From an uncultured Collinsella sp. (GTDB lineage: Bacteria; Actinomycetota; Coriobacteriia; Coriobacteriales; Coriobacteriaceae), in NCBI GenBank assembly GCA_902470805.1, contig CABRHX010000009.1, forward strand, positions 15,128 through 79,127: DNA of 64,000 bases. Reading direction: 5' to 3'. Of this stretch, positions 1 through 9,132 are shown piece after piece. The first letter of the stretch is position 1. The number at the start of each line of letters is the position of its first letter. Under the pieces are notes generated by a model. It searched no databases. It was not told the origin of the DNA and saw nothing but the letters and a program-made list of their open reading frames with translations. The position numbers were made by a program, and so were the translations under genes.

Positions 1-1
1 T

Positions 2-187
2 CTAGGTGCTGCCGCAGGCGCCGGCGTCATGTGGGTGCTTGAACACTTTGTCGGGGCACTTGGCGGCTCGATTCTGATTACTCTTGGCTACGTTTGCGTT
101 GCGGGTGTCGTCTCGCTTGCTGTTACCTTTGGCCTTGCCGTCGTCCTTAAGATGCCTGAGGTCTCGGCGCTGCTTCGTCGCAAGTAG
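2..187 (+). CDS. C-terminal end of a polytopic membrane protein, MurJ-like (partial)
   Basis: Only the last 61 codons lie in the window; the start is off the left edge. The visible part holds two hydrophobic stretches (roughly residues 10-30 and 33-53 of the fragment) and ends in a short basic tail, MPEVSALLRRK. That tail resembles the cytoplasmic end of MurJ/MviN lipid II flippases, where a final helix is followed by a proline-glutamate segment. MurJ flips the peptidoglycan precursor across the membrane. The family assignment rests only on this tail and the membrane character, so another multi-pass transporter is possible. Its stop codon directly abuts the uvrC start, suggesting cotranscription. 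Confidence 0.45.
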   Translation, partial: LGAAAGAGVMWVLEHFVGALGGSILITLGYVCVAGVVSLAVTFGLAVVLKMPEVSALLRRK

Positions 188-2134
188 GTGCGTGTGGCCG
201 GTCACGACAACATTCCAACGCTTGCCGAGCAGGTTTCGCGCGTTCCCACACAGCCCGGATGCTACCTTTGGAAGGATGCCAAGGGCGATGTCATCTACGT
301 GGGCAAGGCAAAAAACTTGCGTTCCCGTATGCGCCAGTACGTGACACTGCAGGATGAGCGTCAAAAGATCCCGCTGATGATGCAGCTGGTGGCGAGCTTT
401 GACTATATCGTGGTGGAGACCGAGCACGAGGCGTTGGTGCTCGAGCGCAATTTGATTGGTCAGTACCATCCGTACTTTAACGTCGACCTCAAGGATGACA
501 AGAGCTACCCCTTTATCGCCATTACAAAGGGCGACCTGTATCCCGCTATCAAATATACGCGCGAGCGTCATAAGCCGGGAACGCGTTATTTTGGTCCCTA
601 TACCGATAGCCGTGCGGCACGTGAGACGATAGATACGCTGCGCAAGGTTATCCCCATCTGCTCCGCATCCTGTGCGGAGTGGCGTCGTTGTCGTCGTATC
701 GTCGAGTCCCACAGGGGCGAGGAAGACATCGTCAATATGATTTGCGCGCAAAACGGGCGTCCCTGCTTTGACTACCATGTCGGGCGCGGCCCGGGTGCGT
801 GTGTCGGCGCGATTTCTCCTACGGACTATGCCAAGAACGTCAAACGTGTCGAACGTTTTTTGTCGGGCCATCGCAAGGATGTCGTCGATGAGCTGACCTC
901 CGAGATGACGGATGCCGCCGAGGCGCTCGACTTTGAGCGCGCGGCACGCGTCAAACGTCGTTTGGAGGTCATCAGGGGTCTGGACGACCGTCAGCAAGTC
1001 GTTTTTCCCTCCAGTGTCGATATCGATGTCATCGGTTTCTATCGCGAGGAGACCATCTCCGCCGCTTGCGTCTTTGTCGTGCGTGAGGGTCGAACGGTTC
1101 GAACCTGCGAGTTCATTCTTGACAAGGGTCTTGATGTTGACGAGGAAGAGCTCCAGTCGGGCTTTCTTAAGCGCTATTACGACGAGACGGCCGATATTCC
1201 AGCTGAGATAAACCTCTCTGTCGAGCTTGAGGATGCGGAGGCGCTGGGGGAGTGGCTTGCAGGCAAGCGCGAGCGTTCCTGCCATCTCCATAGGCCGCAG
1301 CGTGGCGAAAAGCACCGTTTGCTCGATATGGCATCCAAAAATGCGCGCCATGCCCTCATGCGCTACATGATGCGAACGGGGTACGCTGACGACCGCACCA
1401 ATCAAGCGCTCCTGGAGCTCGAAAGCGCGCTGGCGCTGCCGGCGCCGCCGATGCGTATCGAGTGCTTCGATATCTCGACGCTGCATGGAACCTTTACCGT
1501 CGCCTCGATGGTGGTGTTTACCAACGGACGCGCCGACAAGAGCCAGTACCGTCGTTTTAAAATTCAGGCCGAATTGGACGAGGCAAACGACTTCGTGTCG
1601 ATGTCCGAGGTTTTGGGACGACGCTATGCTCCCGAGCGCATGGCCGACGAGCGCTTTGGCTCGCGCCCCGATTTGCTCGTTGTCGATGGCGGTAAGCCGC
1701 AATTGACCGCTGCGATCAAGCAACTTGAGGCTCTTGGGCTCGATATACCAGTTTGTGGCTTGGCAAAGGCCGATGAGGAAGTTTTTGTGCCTTGGGACGA
1801 GACTCCCGTCGTGCTGCCGACCGGGTCTGCTTCGCTCTATCTAATTAAACAGGTGCGCGATGAATCGCACCGTTTTGCAATCACATTCCATCGTGAGTTG
1901 CGCGATAAAGCCATGACAGTTTCGGTACTCGATGACGTTCCAGGCGTGGGACCCACCAGAAAACGTGCCCTTATGCGCCATTTTGGTTCGATGAAGCGTT
2001 TGCGCGCGGCGAGCGAGCAAGAGATCGCGGAAGTTCGCGGCATACCTGCCGATGTTGCCAAGGCGGTCCACGAGGCGCTCGTTGCGTGGAATGCCGAGCG
2101 CGCCGAGGCGGCGGCTGGCCATTCCGATAGCTAA
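188..2134 (+). CDS. uvrC: UvrABC excinuclease subunit C
   Basis: Nucleotide-excision repair endonuclease that cuts on both sides of a lesion after UvrA/UvrB loading; cytoplasmic. At 648 residues it is of normal length. Visible parts in order: GIY-YIG nuclease domain (about 15-95, with CYLWKDAKG and IYVGKAKNLRSR), a cysteine cluster, the UVR helix pair that contacts UvrB (about 205-240, ALDFERAARVKRRLE), the RNase H-like 3' nuclease domain (about 390-560, with ECFDIS and LLVVDGGKPQL) and C-terminal helix-hairpin-helix repeats (about 575-635, DVPGVGPTRKRAL). The GTG start at 188 follows the upstream stop with no gap; GTG at 194 is an alternative. In many actinobacteria rapZ follows uvrC, but here an importer/sialate cluster intervenes. 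Confidence 0.97.
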   Translation: MRVAGHDNIPTLAEQVSRVPTQPGCYLWKDAKGDVIYVGKAKNLRSRMRQYVTLQDERQKIPLMMQLVASFDYIVVETEHEALVLERNLIGQYHPYFNVDLKDDKSYPFIAITKGDLYPAIKYTRERHKPGTRYFGPYTDSRAARETIDTLRKVIPICSASCAEWRRCRRIVESHRGEEDIVNMICAQNGRPCFDYHVGRGPGACVGAISPTDYAKNVKRVERFLSGHRKDVVDELTSEMTDAAEALDFERAARVKRRLEVIRGLDDRQQVVFPSSVDIDVIGFYREETISAACVFVVREGRTVRTCEFILDKGLDVDEEELQSGFLKRYYDETADIPAEINLSVELEDAEALGEWLAGKRERSCHLHRPQRGEKHRLLDMASKNARHALMRYMMRTGYADDRTNQALLELESALALPAPPMRIECFDISTLHGTFTVASMVVFTNGRADKSQYRRFKIQAELDEANDFVSMSEVLGRRYAPERMADERFGSRPDLLVVDGGKPQLTAAIKQLEALGLDIPVCGLAKADEEVFVPWDETPVVLPTGSASLYLIKQVRDESHRFAITFHRELRDKAMTVSVLDDVPGVGPTRKRALMRHFGSMKRLRAASEQEIAEVRGIPADVAKAVHEALVAWNAERAEAAAGHSDS

Positions 2135-2499
2135 ACACGAGCCTAAACTACTGATATACATGATTGCGTGATTTTCAACCATTTATTTCGCCATGATTGC
2201 ATGCTGGTTTCGGGTTTTATTAACGCTAAAACGTTTGACTAGTCATGGTGAACAACCCTGCTATCCTGCGGGTTGACGAAGACTGATATCTCACCTCGTC
2301 GATACATACTGTCTGGCGAATCATTTGTCAATGAATTCGGTGAACGGTAGTAAATACCGTTCAAGCGTATGTATGTATCGGTCGCCGAGCGCGGCACCTC
2401 AGTTGGGTTCGTCGGTAGGTAAGGTATATATCGTCCGCAAGTTGCGCGGGGGCACGTCTAGGTGCTCCCGAGTAAGATTCTCTATTGATAGGAGAAGAC
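2135..2499 (+). promoter_or_regulatory. Leader region of the sialate-type operon with a perfect operator-like palindrome
   Basis: These 365 bases hold no gene. The strongest signal is a perfect inverted repeat at 2341-2363: TGAACGGTA, five bases (GTAAA), TACCGTTCA. Its 9-bp arms and 5-nt gap look like a dimeric repressor operator. A second hairpin (GGGGGCAC/GTGCTCCC, about 2446-2470) lies just before the ribosome site AGGAG at 2490-2494. A TTGACT hexamer at about 2246 could be a -35, but no well-spaced -10 is obvious. No regulator gene for this operon is in the window, so the factor that binds is unknown; a NanR-type repressor would be the natural candidate. Confidence 0.55.
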
Positions 2500-4113
2500 A
2501 TGGCCATCATCAACAAGGGTATGTCCAGGCGTTCGTTCCTCGGCCTCACCGGCAGCGTCGCTGCTGTCGCCGGCCTTGGTCTCACTGGCTGCGGTGGCAG
2601 CTCTAGCGACGAGGGTTCCGCTTCCGGCTCCACCGATTCCGCCAACCGTGGCGGCGGCGTGATCACCGCTGGTTCCGCTTACGCTCCGTCCAGCTTCGAT
2701 CCCGCCAGCACCGGCTCCGCTGTGGGCCTGGGTGCTAACTGGCACGTCGTCGAGGGCCTCTACGGCATCGATTACCACGACTACAGCACCTTCAACGAGC
2801 TCGCCACCGACGATCCCAAGTCTGTGGACGACACCACTTTCGAGGTCACCATCCGCAAGGGCGCCAAGTTCTCCGATGGCACCGAGGTCACCGCTGACGA
2901 TGTCGTTGCCTCCTACACCGCTTGCGCCGCTTCCGCTACCTATGCTCCGTTCTTCCAGCCCTTCGAGTCCATCGAGGCCAAGGACGCCAGCACCGTGACG
3001 GTCAAGACCAAGGTCCCCAACTTCTCCCTGCTCAAGGATCGTCTGGCCATCGTCCGCGTTACCCCGGCCACCCAGACCGAGGAGGATCGCGCCAAGCAGC
3101 CGATCGGCTCCGGCCCCTGGATGTACGACTCTATCTCCGATACCGAGATCACCCTGGTTCCCAACCCCGAGTACAACGGTGAGTATGCTGCCGAGGATAA
3201 GAAGATCCAGTACAGCATCCTGACCGACCCCACTGCTCGCGTTACCGCTCAGCAGGAGGGCTCCACGCTCGTTATGGAGCTCGTTACCGCTGACGCCGTC
3301 GACCAGCTCGAGAGCGCCGGCTGCAAGATTGACAACGTTCAGGGTTTCGGCACCCGCTTCATCATGTTCAACGTCGCCAAGGAGCCTTGGAACAACGTCA
3401 AGGTCCGTCAGGCTGTCATGTATGCGCTCGACACCGAGAAGATGGTCAGCAACACCTTCGCCGGCCTTGCCACCGCTGCCAGCTGCTACCTGCCCAAGAG
3501 CTTCACCAACTATCATGAGGCTTCCACGGTGTACAAGACCGACACCAAGAAGGCTAAGAAGCTCATCGAGGAGTCTGGCATCACCCCGGGTGCCATCACC
3601 CTGCGCACCACCGACAACGAGCAGATTAAGGGCATGGCCGCCCAGGTCAAGAACGACCTCGACGCTCTCGGCTTCGATGTGACCATCCAGACCGATACCT
3701 CGCCGGCCACCTACGCCGCCATCGACGGCGGCGAGGCCTACGATATCCTCCTTGCCCCTGGCGATCCTTCCTGCTTCGGCGCCGACCCCGACCTGCTGCT
3801 CAACTGGTGGTACGGCGACAACGTCTGGATGCAGACCCGTTGCCCGTGGAAGGAGTCCGCTGAGTGGCAGAAGCTCCACGGTCTCATGGACGAGGCTCTT
3901 GCCGCCGAGGGCGACGAGCAGCAGAAGAAGTGGAACGAGTGTTTCGACATCATTGCCGACAACGCCGTTCTGTACCCCGTTGTCCACGTCAAGACCGTCT
4001 CCGCTTCTTGGGACGATCCGTCCACTGCGCCCAATGGCGAGGCCCTCGATGGTTTCAAGGGCATCGGCACGACGAGCATGTCCTTCAGGGGCGTTGCGAC
4101 CGTCAAGGCGTAA
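2500..4113 (+). CDS. Oligopeptide-family ABC substrate-binding lipoprotein, probable sialic-acid binder
   Basis: Extracytoplasmic solute-binding protein (SBP_bac_5 family, 537 aa) of the importer encoded by the next three genes. The N-terminus has MSRRSFLGL, a twin-arginine pattern, followed by a hydrophobic stretch and the lipobox LTGC (Cys about residue 32), so it is probably a Tat-exported lipoprotein. A Ser/Gly-rich linker follows the cysteine. The start at 2500 is chosen over the upstream TTG (2485) because AGGAG lies 5 nt before the ATG. By sequence alone a peptide ligand is equally possible. Sialic acid is inferred because the operon continues with esterase, aldolase, ROK kinase and NanE genes, and SatABCD-type sialate importers are known to belong to this same family. 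Confidence 0.85.
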   Translation: MAIINKGMSRRSFLGLTGSVAAVAGLGLTGCGGSSSDEGSASGSTDSANRGGGVITAGSAYAPSSFDPASTGSAVGLGANWHVVEGLYGIDYHDYSTFNELATDDPKSVDDTTFEVTIRKGAKFSDGTEVTADDVVASYTACAASATYAPFFQPFESIEAKDASTVTVKTKVPNFSLLKDRLAIVRVTPATQTEEDRAKQPIGSGPWMYDSISDTEITLVPNPEYNGEYAAEDKKIQYSILTDPTARVTAQQEGSTLVMELVTADAVDQLESAGCKIDNVQGFGTRFIMFNVAKEPWNNVKVRQAVMYALDTEKMVSNTFAGLATAASCYLPKSFTNYHEASTVYKTDTKKAKKLIEESGITPGAITLRTTDNEQIKGMAAQVKNDLDALGFDVTIQTDTSPATYAAIDGGEAYDILLAPGDPSCFGADPDLLLNWWYGDNVWMQTRCPWKESAEWQKLHGLMDEALAAEGDEQQKKWNECFDIIADNAVLYPVVHVKTVSASWDDPSTAPNGEALDGFKGIGTTSMSFRGVATVKA

Positions 4114-4175
4114 GACTCGCTTGAGTCTATATGCAGGATGTCGGTCGTTGGGACCGTATCCTCATAGTTGAAACA

Positions 4176-4209
4176 AAGACCCGGGCGGCAACGATGTCGC
4201 TCGGGTCTT
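4176..4209 (+). terminator. Hairpin between binding-protein and permease genes
   Basis: AAGACCCGGGCGGCA pairs with TGTCGCTCGGGTCTT around an ACGA loop (15 bp including G-U pairs), followed only by a weak T-containing stretch. In such a position hairpins usually act as partial terminators or mRNA stabilisers, keeping the binding protein more abundant than the permeases. A smaller hairpin, GAGTA/TACTC, follows at about 4216-4229. Confidence 0.6.
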
Positions 4210-4270
4210 GTAATGAGTATCCGTACTCATATACCAGTTGGTCCTACCGACAAAAGAAAGGGGAGAGAAC

Positions 4271-5227
4271 GTGAACAACTTGCTACGTTTGATTGGAAGG
4301 CGTCTTGTGGCGCTGCCGATCATGGCATTGGGCGTCACCGTCCTGGTGTTCTTCCTTATGTCGTTCTCCAAGACCGACCCCGCCTACACGGCGTTGGGTG
4401 ACGGTGCCTCGCCCGAGGCGGTTGCCGAGTACCATGAGAAGTATGGTCTGGACGACCCCTGGCCCGTGCGCTACGTGCGCTATATGGGCGATTTGATCCA
4501 TGGCGACATGGGCACCTATGGTGCTGCCCGCAACTCCGTTGCCAAGCGCATCTCCACGGCCCTGCCCGTCACGATGCAGCTGACCTTCATCGGTCTTGCC
4601 ATCGGTGCGGTCGTTTCGTTTTTGCTCGGCGTCATCGCGGCACTGTATCGCGACAAATGGCCGGACCAAGTAATCCGTGTCTTTTCCATCGCCGGCTTGG
4701 CAACCCCGTCGTTCTGGCTTGCCGTTCTGTTGATCCTGCTGTTCTCTTCCTACCTTAAGGTGCTCCCGGCATCGGGCGCTCTGCCTCACTTCACCACGAA
4801 TCCGGTTGGCTATCTGGGGCGTATGATCATGCCCGCTATCGCCTTGGCATTTCCGCTGACGGGCCAGATGACTCGTATCGTGCGTACCGCCATGGTCGAG
4901 GAGCTCGACAAGGATTATGTCCGTATGGCTCGCGGCGCCGGCGTTCCCGAGAAGGTCGTCGTCGGCATCAACGTTCTTCGCAATGCGCTGATCACCCCGG
5001 TCACCACCCTCGGTCTTAAGATCGGTTACCTCATGGGCGGCGCCGTCGTCATCGAGGTTATCTTCAACCTCCCCGGCATGGGCACCGCGATTCTGCAGGG
5101 CGTTCAGGGCAACGAGGCGAACCTGGTTCAGGGCGTCGTCATCGTCGTTGCTCTTGCCTTCATCATCATCAACATCGTGGTTGACATGCTCTACCTGCTC
5201 ATCAACCCGCGCATCAGGACGGTGTAG
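4271..5227 (+). CDS. ABC importer permease, DppB/OppB type
   Basis: Membrane subunit (318 aa) of the importer. It has the usual DppB layout: an N-terminal helix (about 10-30), a periplasmic segment, then about five further membrane segments, with the coupling-helix region (DKDYVRMARGAGVPEKVV, about 215-235) that docks on the ATPase. GTG at 4271 is taken as start because AAAGGGGAGAG lies just upstream; the reading frame stays open further 5' but without a ribosome site. It is 4 nt from the next gene, so translation is probably coupled. The substrate is inferred from the operon to be a sialic acid; sequence alone only says the oligopeptide/dipeptide/nickel family. Confidence 0.93.
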   Translation: MNNLLRLIGRRLVALPIMALGVTVLVFFLMSFSKTDPAYTALGDGASPEAVAEYHEKYGLDDPWPVRYVRYMGDLIHGDMGTYGAARNSVAKRISTALPVTMQLTFIGLAIGAVVSFLLGVIAALYRDKWPDQVIRVFSIAGLATPSFWLAVLLILLFSSYLKVLPASGALPHFTTNPVGYLGRMIMPAIALAFPLTGQMTRIVRTAMVEELDKDYVRMARGAGVPEKVVVGINVLRNALITPVTTLGLKIGYLMGGAVVIEVIFNLPGMGTAILQGVQGNEANLVQGVVIVVALAFIIINIVVDMLYLLINPRIRTV

Positions 5228-5230
5228 ATT

Positions 5231-7246
5231 ATGGTAAAGATTCGAGAGAAGCAAACCGAGCAGCTCGAGAAGGCTGCCTCCAAGGGGCTCAAGCTCGGTG
5301 GCTGGAAGAAGATGACGCTGTCTTCTAAGATTGCCGCCGTCGTGCTGGTGCTGGTCGCCCTGACTGCGATTCTGGCGCCCCTTCTTGCCCCCTATAGCCC
5401 GGTCGAGATCTTTACGGCTCGCCAGGCTCCCGGCAACGGATTTATCTTCGGTACCGACGATAAGGGTCGCGACATTCTGTCGCGTATGCTCTACGGTGGT
5501 CGTTACTCGCTGATTATCGGCTTTGGCGCCACCGCCATGGCTCTGGTCTGCGGCTCGGTCGTGGGCGCCCTTGCAGCGGTTTCGCGCAAGGCCGTCTCCG
5601 AGACGATCATGCGTATCTTGGACATCATCATGTCCATCCCGGGCATCGCCCTCGCGGCCGTCTTCGTCTCCATCCTGGGCAACTCCGTGCCGTCGATCAT
5701 CTTCGCCATCGGCTTTATGTACACTCCGCAGATTGCCCGTATCGTACGCGCCAATATCGTGTCCGAGTACGGCGAGGACTATGTCCGCGCGGTCATCGTT
5801 TCCGGCGCCAAGGCTCCGTGGATTTTGATTAAGCATGTTCTGCGTAACTGCATCGCCCCGATCATGGTCTTCACCGTTACCCTGGTCGCCGACGCCATCA
5901 TCTTCGAGGCCTCGCTGACCTTCATCGGCGCTGGTATCCAGGAGCCCACCGCTACCTGGGGCAACATCCTCGCCGACGCCCGCGGCGGCGTGCTCGCCGG
6001 TCGTTGGTGGCAGGCGCTGTTCCCGGGCCTAGCCATCATGATCACCTGCCTGGCGCTCAACATCCTCTCCGAGGGCATTACCGACGCCATGGCCGCTGCT
6101 CCCTCCGCTGCCCTGGATCCTACCGATTCCTCCAAGCGTCGCGAGGCCGACCTGCTGGTCTCCGACCCCGTTCGCGCCTACAAGGAGCAGGCCCAGTCCC
6201 TCTCCGCTCGCCTTGGCGCCCTGCGCGATGTCGAGCTCAAGCGTGACGATCGCCACGTGCCCGACGAGTCCGTTGAGCCGATTCTCTCGGTCCGTGACTT
6301 CTGCATCCAGTTTGAGCATCACGGTGATATCAACGTCGTCGACCATGTCAACTTTGACGTTCGTCCTGGTCAGACCATGGGCCTGGTGGGCGAGTCCGGT
6401 TGCGGTAAGTCCATCACCACGCTGGCCATCATGGGCCTGACCGACGATGACGAGCATCTTTCCGGCGAGGTTCTCTGGGAGGGTCGCGACCTGCTCAAGA
6501 TGAGCAAGAAGGAGTGGTTCGGCCTGCGCGGTACCGATATCGCTATGGTCTATCAGGACGCCCTGTCCTCGCTTAATCCCTCCATGCTCATCTCTGCCCA
6601 GATGAAGCAGCTCACCAAGCGCGGCGGAACCCGCAGCGCCGAGGAGCTCCTGGAGCTCGTCGGCCTCGATCCCAAGCGCACGCTCGAGAGCTATCCGCAC
6701 GAGCTTTCCGGCGGCCAGCGTCAGCGTGTCCTGATCGCTATGGCCCTTACCCGCGACCCCAAGCTGGTCATCTGCGACGAGCCCACGACCGCTCTGGACG
6801 TTACCGTCCAGAAGCAGGTCATCAAGCTGCTCAACGATCTTCAGGCCAAGCTCGGCTTTGCCATGATCTTTGTTTCGCATGACCTGGCTCTGGTCGCCGA
6901 GGTTGCCCATAACATCACGGTTATGTACGCTGGCCAGGTTATCGAGCAGGCACCCACCAAGGAGCTGCTCACCAACCCGATCCACGAGTACACCCGCGGT
7001 CTTCTGGGCTCCGTTCTGTCCATCGAGAGCGGCTCGGGCCGTCTGCACCAGGTCCCCGGCGCCGTTCCCAGCCCGCGCGATTTCCCCAAGGGCGATCGCT
7101 TCGCACCCCGCTCGAGCCATCCGCGTATTGGCCTGGATACCCGTCCGGTCTTCAAGCGCGTGCCCGGCACCGAGCACTTCTATTCCGAGCTCCCCGACGA
7201 GGTGCTCAAGGCAAATGGTTTGACCCCTCACGCGGAGGTGATGTAG
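5231..7246 (+). CDS. Fused ABC importer permease (DppC type) and ATPase (DppD type)
   Basis: A single 671-residue chain combines a DppC-like permease (about 1-300: helix at 33-55, coupling loop with YVRAVIVSGAKAPW at about 183-197) with a complete DppD-like ATPase (about 345-671). The ATPase has Walker A GESGCGKS (about 386-393), signature LSGGQRQRV (about 492-500), Walker B LVICDEP (about 511-517) and a C-terminal oligopeptide-ABC tail. The frame is open through the junction, about 45 residues of charged linker, so this is a real fusion. The linker sits where the permease C-terminus would be cytoplasmic. Similar permease/ATPase fusions are known in this family, and I recall one in a sialate importer (SatC). 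The second ATPase follows directly. Confidence 0.93.
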   Translation: MVKIREKQTEQLEKAASKGLKLGGWKKMTLSSKIAAVVLVLVALTAILAPLLAPYSPVEIFTARQAPGNGFIFGTDDKGRDILSRMLYGGRYSLIIGFGATAMALVCGSVVGALAAVSRKAVSETIMRILDIIMSIPGIALAAVFVSILGNSVPSIIFAIGFMYTPQIARIVRANIVSEYGEDYVRAVIVSGAKAPWILIKHVLRNCIAPIMVFTVTLVADAIIFEASLTFIGAGIQEPTATWGNILADARGGVLAGRWWQALFPGLAIMITCLALNILSEGITDAMAAAPSAALDPTDSSKRREADLLVSDPVRAYKEQAQSLSARLGALRDVELKRDDRHVPDESVEPILSVRDFCIQFEHHGDINVVDHVNFDVRPGQTMGLVGESGCGKSITTLAIMGLTDDDEHLSGEVLWEGRDLLKMSKKEWFGLRGTDIAMVYQDALSSLNPSMLISAQMKQLTKRGGTRSAEELLELVGLDPKRTLESYPHELSGGQRQRVLIAMALTRDPKLVICDEPTTALDVTVQKQVIKLLNDLQAKLGFAMIFVSHDLALVAEVAHNITVMYAGQVIEQAPTKELLTNPIHEYTRGLLGSVLSIESGSGRLHQVPGAVPSPRDFPKGDRFAPRSSHPRIGLDTRPVFKRVPGTEHFYSELPDEVLKANGLTPHAEVM

Positions 7247-8074
7247 ATGAGCGATACCGCAGTCAACGGCGTCGAGCCGATCATCTTCCTTGATGACGTC
7301 CACGTCACCTTTAGGACCCGTACCGGCTCGATTCTGCACCCCAACCTGGTTCACGCCGTCCAGGGTGTAACGATTAAGCTCATGCCCGGTCAGACGATCG
7401 GCATCGTCGGCGAGTCCGGTTGCGGTAAGTCCACCACCGCTAACGTCATGTGCGGCCTGCAGGCCCCCACGAGCGGCAAGGTCTACTTTAAGGGCAAGGA
7501 CGTTACCAAACGTACCGCCGAGGACCGTCGCCACATGGGTCGCGTCATCTCGGTCGTGTTCCAGAACCCGGCCACGGCGCTCAACCCCCGCATGGTCGTT
7601 CGCGAGCAGCTGCTCGACCCCATGCGCGTCCACAACCTGGGTACCGAGGCCGAGCAGGAGAAGCGCGTCAAGGAACTCTTGGAGCTCACCGGTCTGCCCA
7701 GCTCCGCTGCCGAGGTTCTTCCCGGCCAGCTTTCGGGCGGCCAGCGTCAGCGCGTCGCAATTGCCCGTGCCCTGTCGCTGAACCCCGATGCCATCATCGC
7801 CGACGAGCCCACCTCGGCTCTGGACGTTTCGGTCCGCGCGCAGATTCTGAACCTGCTGACTGACCTTAAGAAGGAGCTCGGCCTGGCCATGGTGTTCATC
7901 AGCCATGACATCCAGACGGTCCGCTATATCTCTGACGACATCATCGTTATGAATGGCGGCAAGATCGTCGAGCAGGGCGAGGCCAAGCAGGTCTTCCAGC
8001 ACCCCCAGGACCCCTACACCAAGATGCTGCTCGGCGCTGCGCCGTCGCTGCTGCATCCCAAGCTCGGCGAGTAA
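7247..8074 (+). CDS. ABC importer ATPase, DppF/OppF type
   Basis: Second ATP-binding subunit (275 aa) of the importer, pairing with the ATPase half of the preceding fusion. Walker A GESGCGKS at about 54-61, Q-loop VVFQNP, signature LSGGQRQRV at about 162-170, Walker B AIIADEPTSALD and the H-loop FISHD are all present, so it should hydrolyse ATP. It lacks the long cysteine-containing C-terminal extension found in the OppF of the second importer in this window, ending soon after PYTKMLL. The ATG immediately follows the upstream TAG, so expression is probably translationally coupled. The next gene starts 80 bp later in the same operon. Confidence 0.93.
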   Translation: MSDTAVNGVEPIIFLDDVHVTFRTRTGSILHPNLVHAVQGVTIKLMPGQTIGIVGESGCGKSTTANVMCGLQAPTSGKVYFKGKDVTKRTAEDRRHMGRVISVVFQNPATALNPRMVVREQLLDPMRVHNLGTEAEQEKRVKELLELTGLPSSAAEVLPGQLSGGQRQRVAIARALSLNPDAIIADEPTSALDVSVRAQILNLLTDLKKELGLAMVFISHDIQTVRYISDDIIVMNGGKIVEQGEAKQVFQHPQDPYTKMLLGAAPSLLHPKLGE

Positions 8075-8154
8075 CCTCGCTTTCCCTCCCGTGCGCCCGG
8101 TTCCCTTGCCGGGCGCACCTCCGTTGCGATTTCGAAAGGTTGGGTTCACGAGCC

Positions 8155-9132
8155 ATGCCAAGTGCTCAGGAGCTACAACATCAATTTGGTGAATATCGAG
8201 GCGCCATGCCCCGTCCATCAGATTTCGATCTCTTTTGGAAGGATCGCATGGCCGAGGCCGACGCCGTCGGGCTTGACTATGCGATCGAGACGGCATCGGT
8301 CACCGATGCCGCGACCTGCCAGCTTTTCGACCTCTGGTATACCGGCATGTGTGGCGCTCGCCTGCATGCCAAGTACCTTAAACCCGTCTCGGACGAGCCC
8401 GTGCCATTGGTGCTTCAGTTTCATGGGTATCCGGGTGCAAGCCGCAGCTGGTTTGAGCAGGCGTCGTTTGCGGGCATGGGCATGGCACTCATCGCCCTCG
8501 ACTGCCCCGGCCAAGGAGGTCCCTCCGAGGACATTGGTGGATTTGAGGGCACAACGGTTGCCGGGCATATCGTCGCCGGCATCGACGGCGACCCGGCCAA
8601 CCTCTACTATGTCCGCTTACACCAAGATATTCGAATCCTGTGCCGTATTGTTCGTGAGCTCGAGGGCATCGATCTTGCCCGTGTGTTTGTGAACGGCGCG
8701 TCGCAGGGCGGCGGTTTGGGTATTGCGACCTGTGCGCTTAATAGCGAGCTTATCAATCGTGCCGCCATCCTCTATCCCTTCCTGTCGGATTTCCGCCTGG
8801 TCTGGGATTTGGATGCCGACGACATTGCCTACGAAGGCCTGCGCTATTGGTCTCGCTGGTTTGATGAGGACTCGACTCGTATTGACGAAGCCTATGCCAA
8901 GCTGGCGTACTTCGATTCCAAGAACTTTGCCCCTATGGTCAAATGCCCCGTGCTGTTTGGCACTGGCACAGCCGATATCGTCTGTCCGCCAGCGACGCAG
9001 TTTGCGGTCTATAACAACCTGACCTGCGAAAAGCGTCATGAGTTCTTTGAAGGCTTTGGCCACGAGGAGATTCAGGATTTTGACGATTTGATCATTCCGT
9101 TTTTCTGCAAGGGAGGGGAGGCTCATGTCTAA
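8155..9132 (+). CDS. AXE1-family carbohydrate O-acetylesterase, probable sialate O-acetylesterase
   Basis: Alpha/beta-hydrolase of the acetyl xylan esterase/cephalosporin-C deacetylase family (AXE1, CE7), 325 aa and without signal peptide, so cytoplasmic. The complete triad is visible: Ser183 in NGASQGG, Asp274 in GTADIV and His303 in GFGHEE; the family's oxyanion region (HGYPGAS) and CPGQGGPSED loop are also intact. CE7 enzymes remove acetyl groups from small sugars. In this operon the natural substrates are O-acetylated sialic acids after import, which is inference. ATG 8155 is preferred over TTG 8140, which touches the AAAGG ribosome site. It overlaps the following hydrolase gene by 8 bp. 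Confidence 0.85.
   Translation: MPSAQELQHQFGEYRGAMPRPSDFDLFWKDRMAEADAVGLDYAIETASVTDAATCQLFDLWYTGMCGARLHAKYLKPVSDEPVPLVLQFHGYPGASRSWFEQASFAGMGMALIALDCPGQGGPSEDIGGFEGTTVAGHIVAGIDGDPANLYYVRLHQDIRILCRIVRELEGIDLARVFVNGASQGGGLGIATCALNSELINRAAILYPFLSDFRLVWDLDADDIAYEGLRYWSRWFDEDSTRIDEAYAKLAYFDSKNFAPMVKCPVLFGTGTADIVCPPATQFAVYNNLTCEKRHEFFEGFGHEEIQDFDDLIIPFFCKGGEAHV

Noticed and set aside
2482..8296. Long antisense frames opposite the importer genes
   Set aside because: They come from codon bias in the GC-rich sense genes; they lack ribosome sites and protein-like composition.
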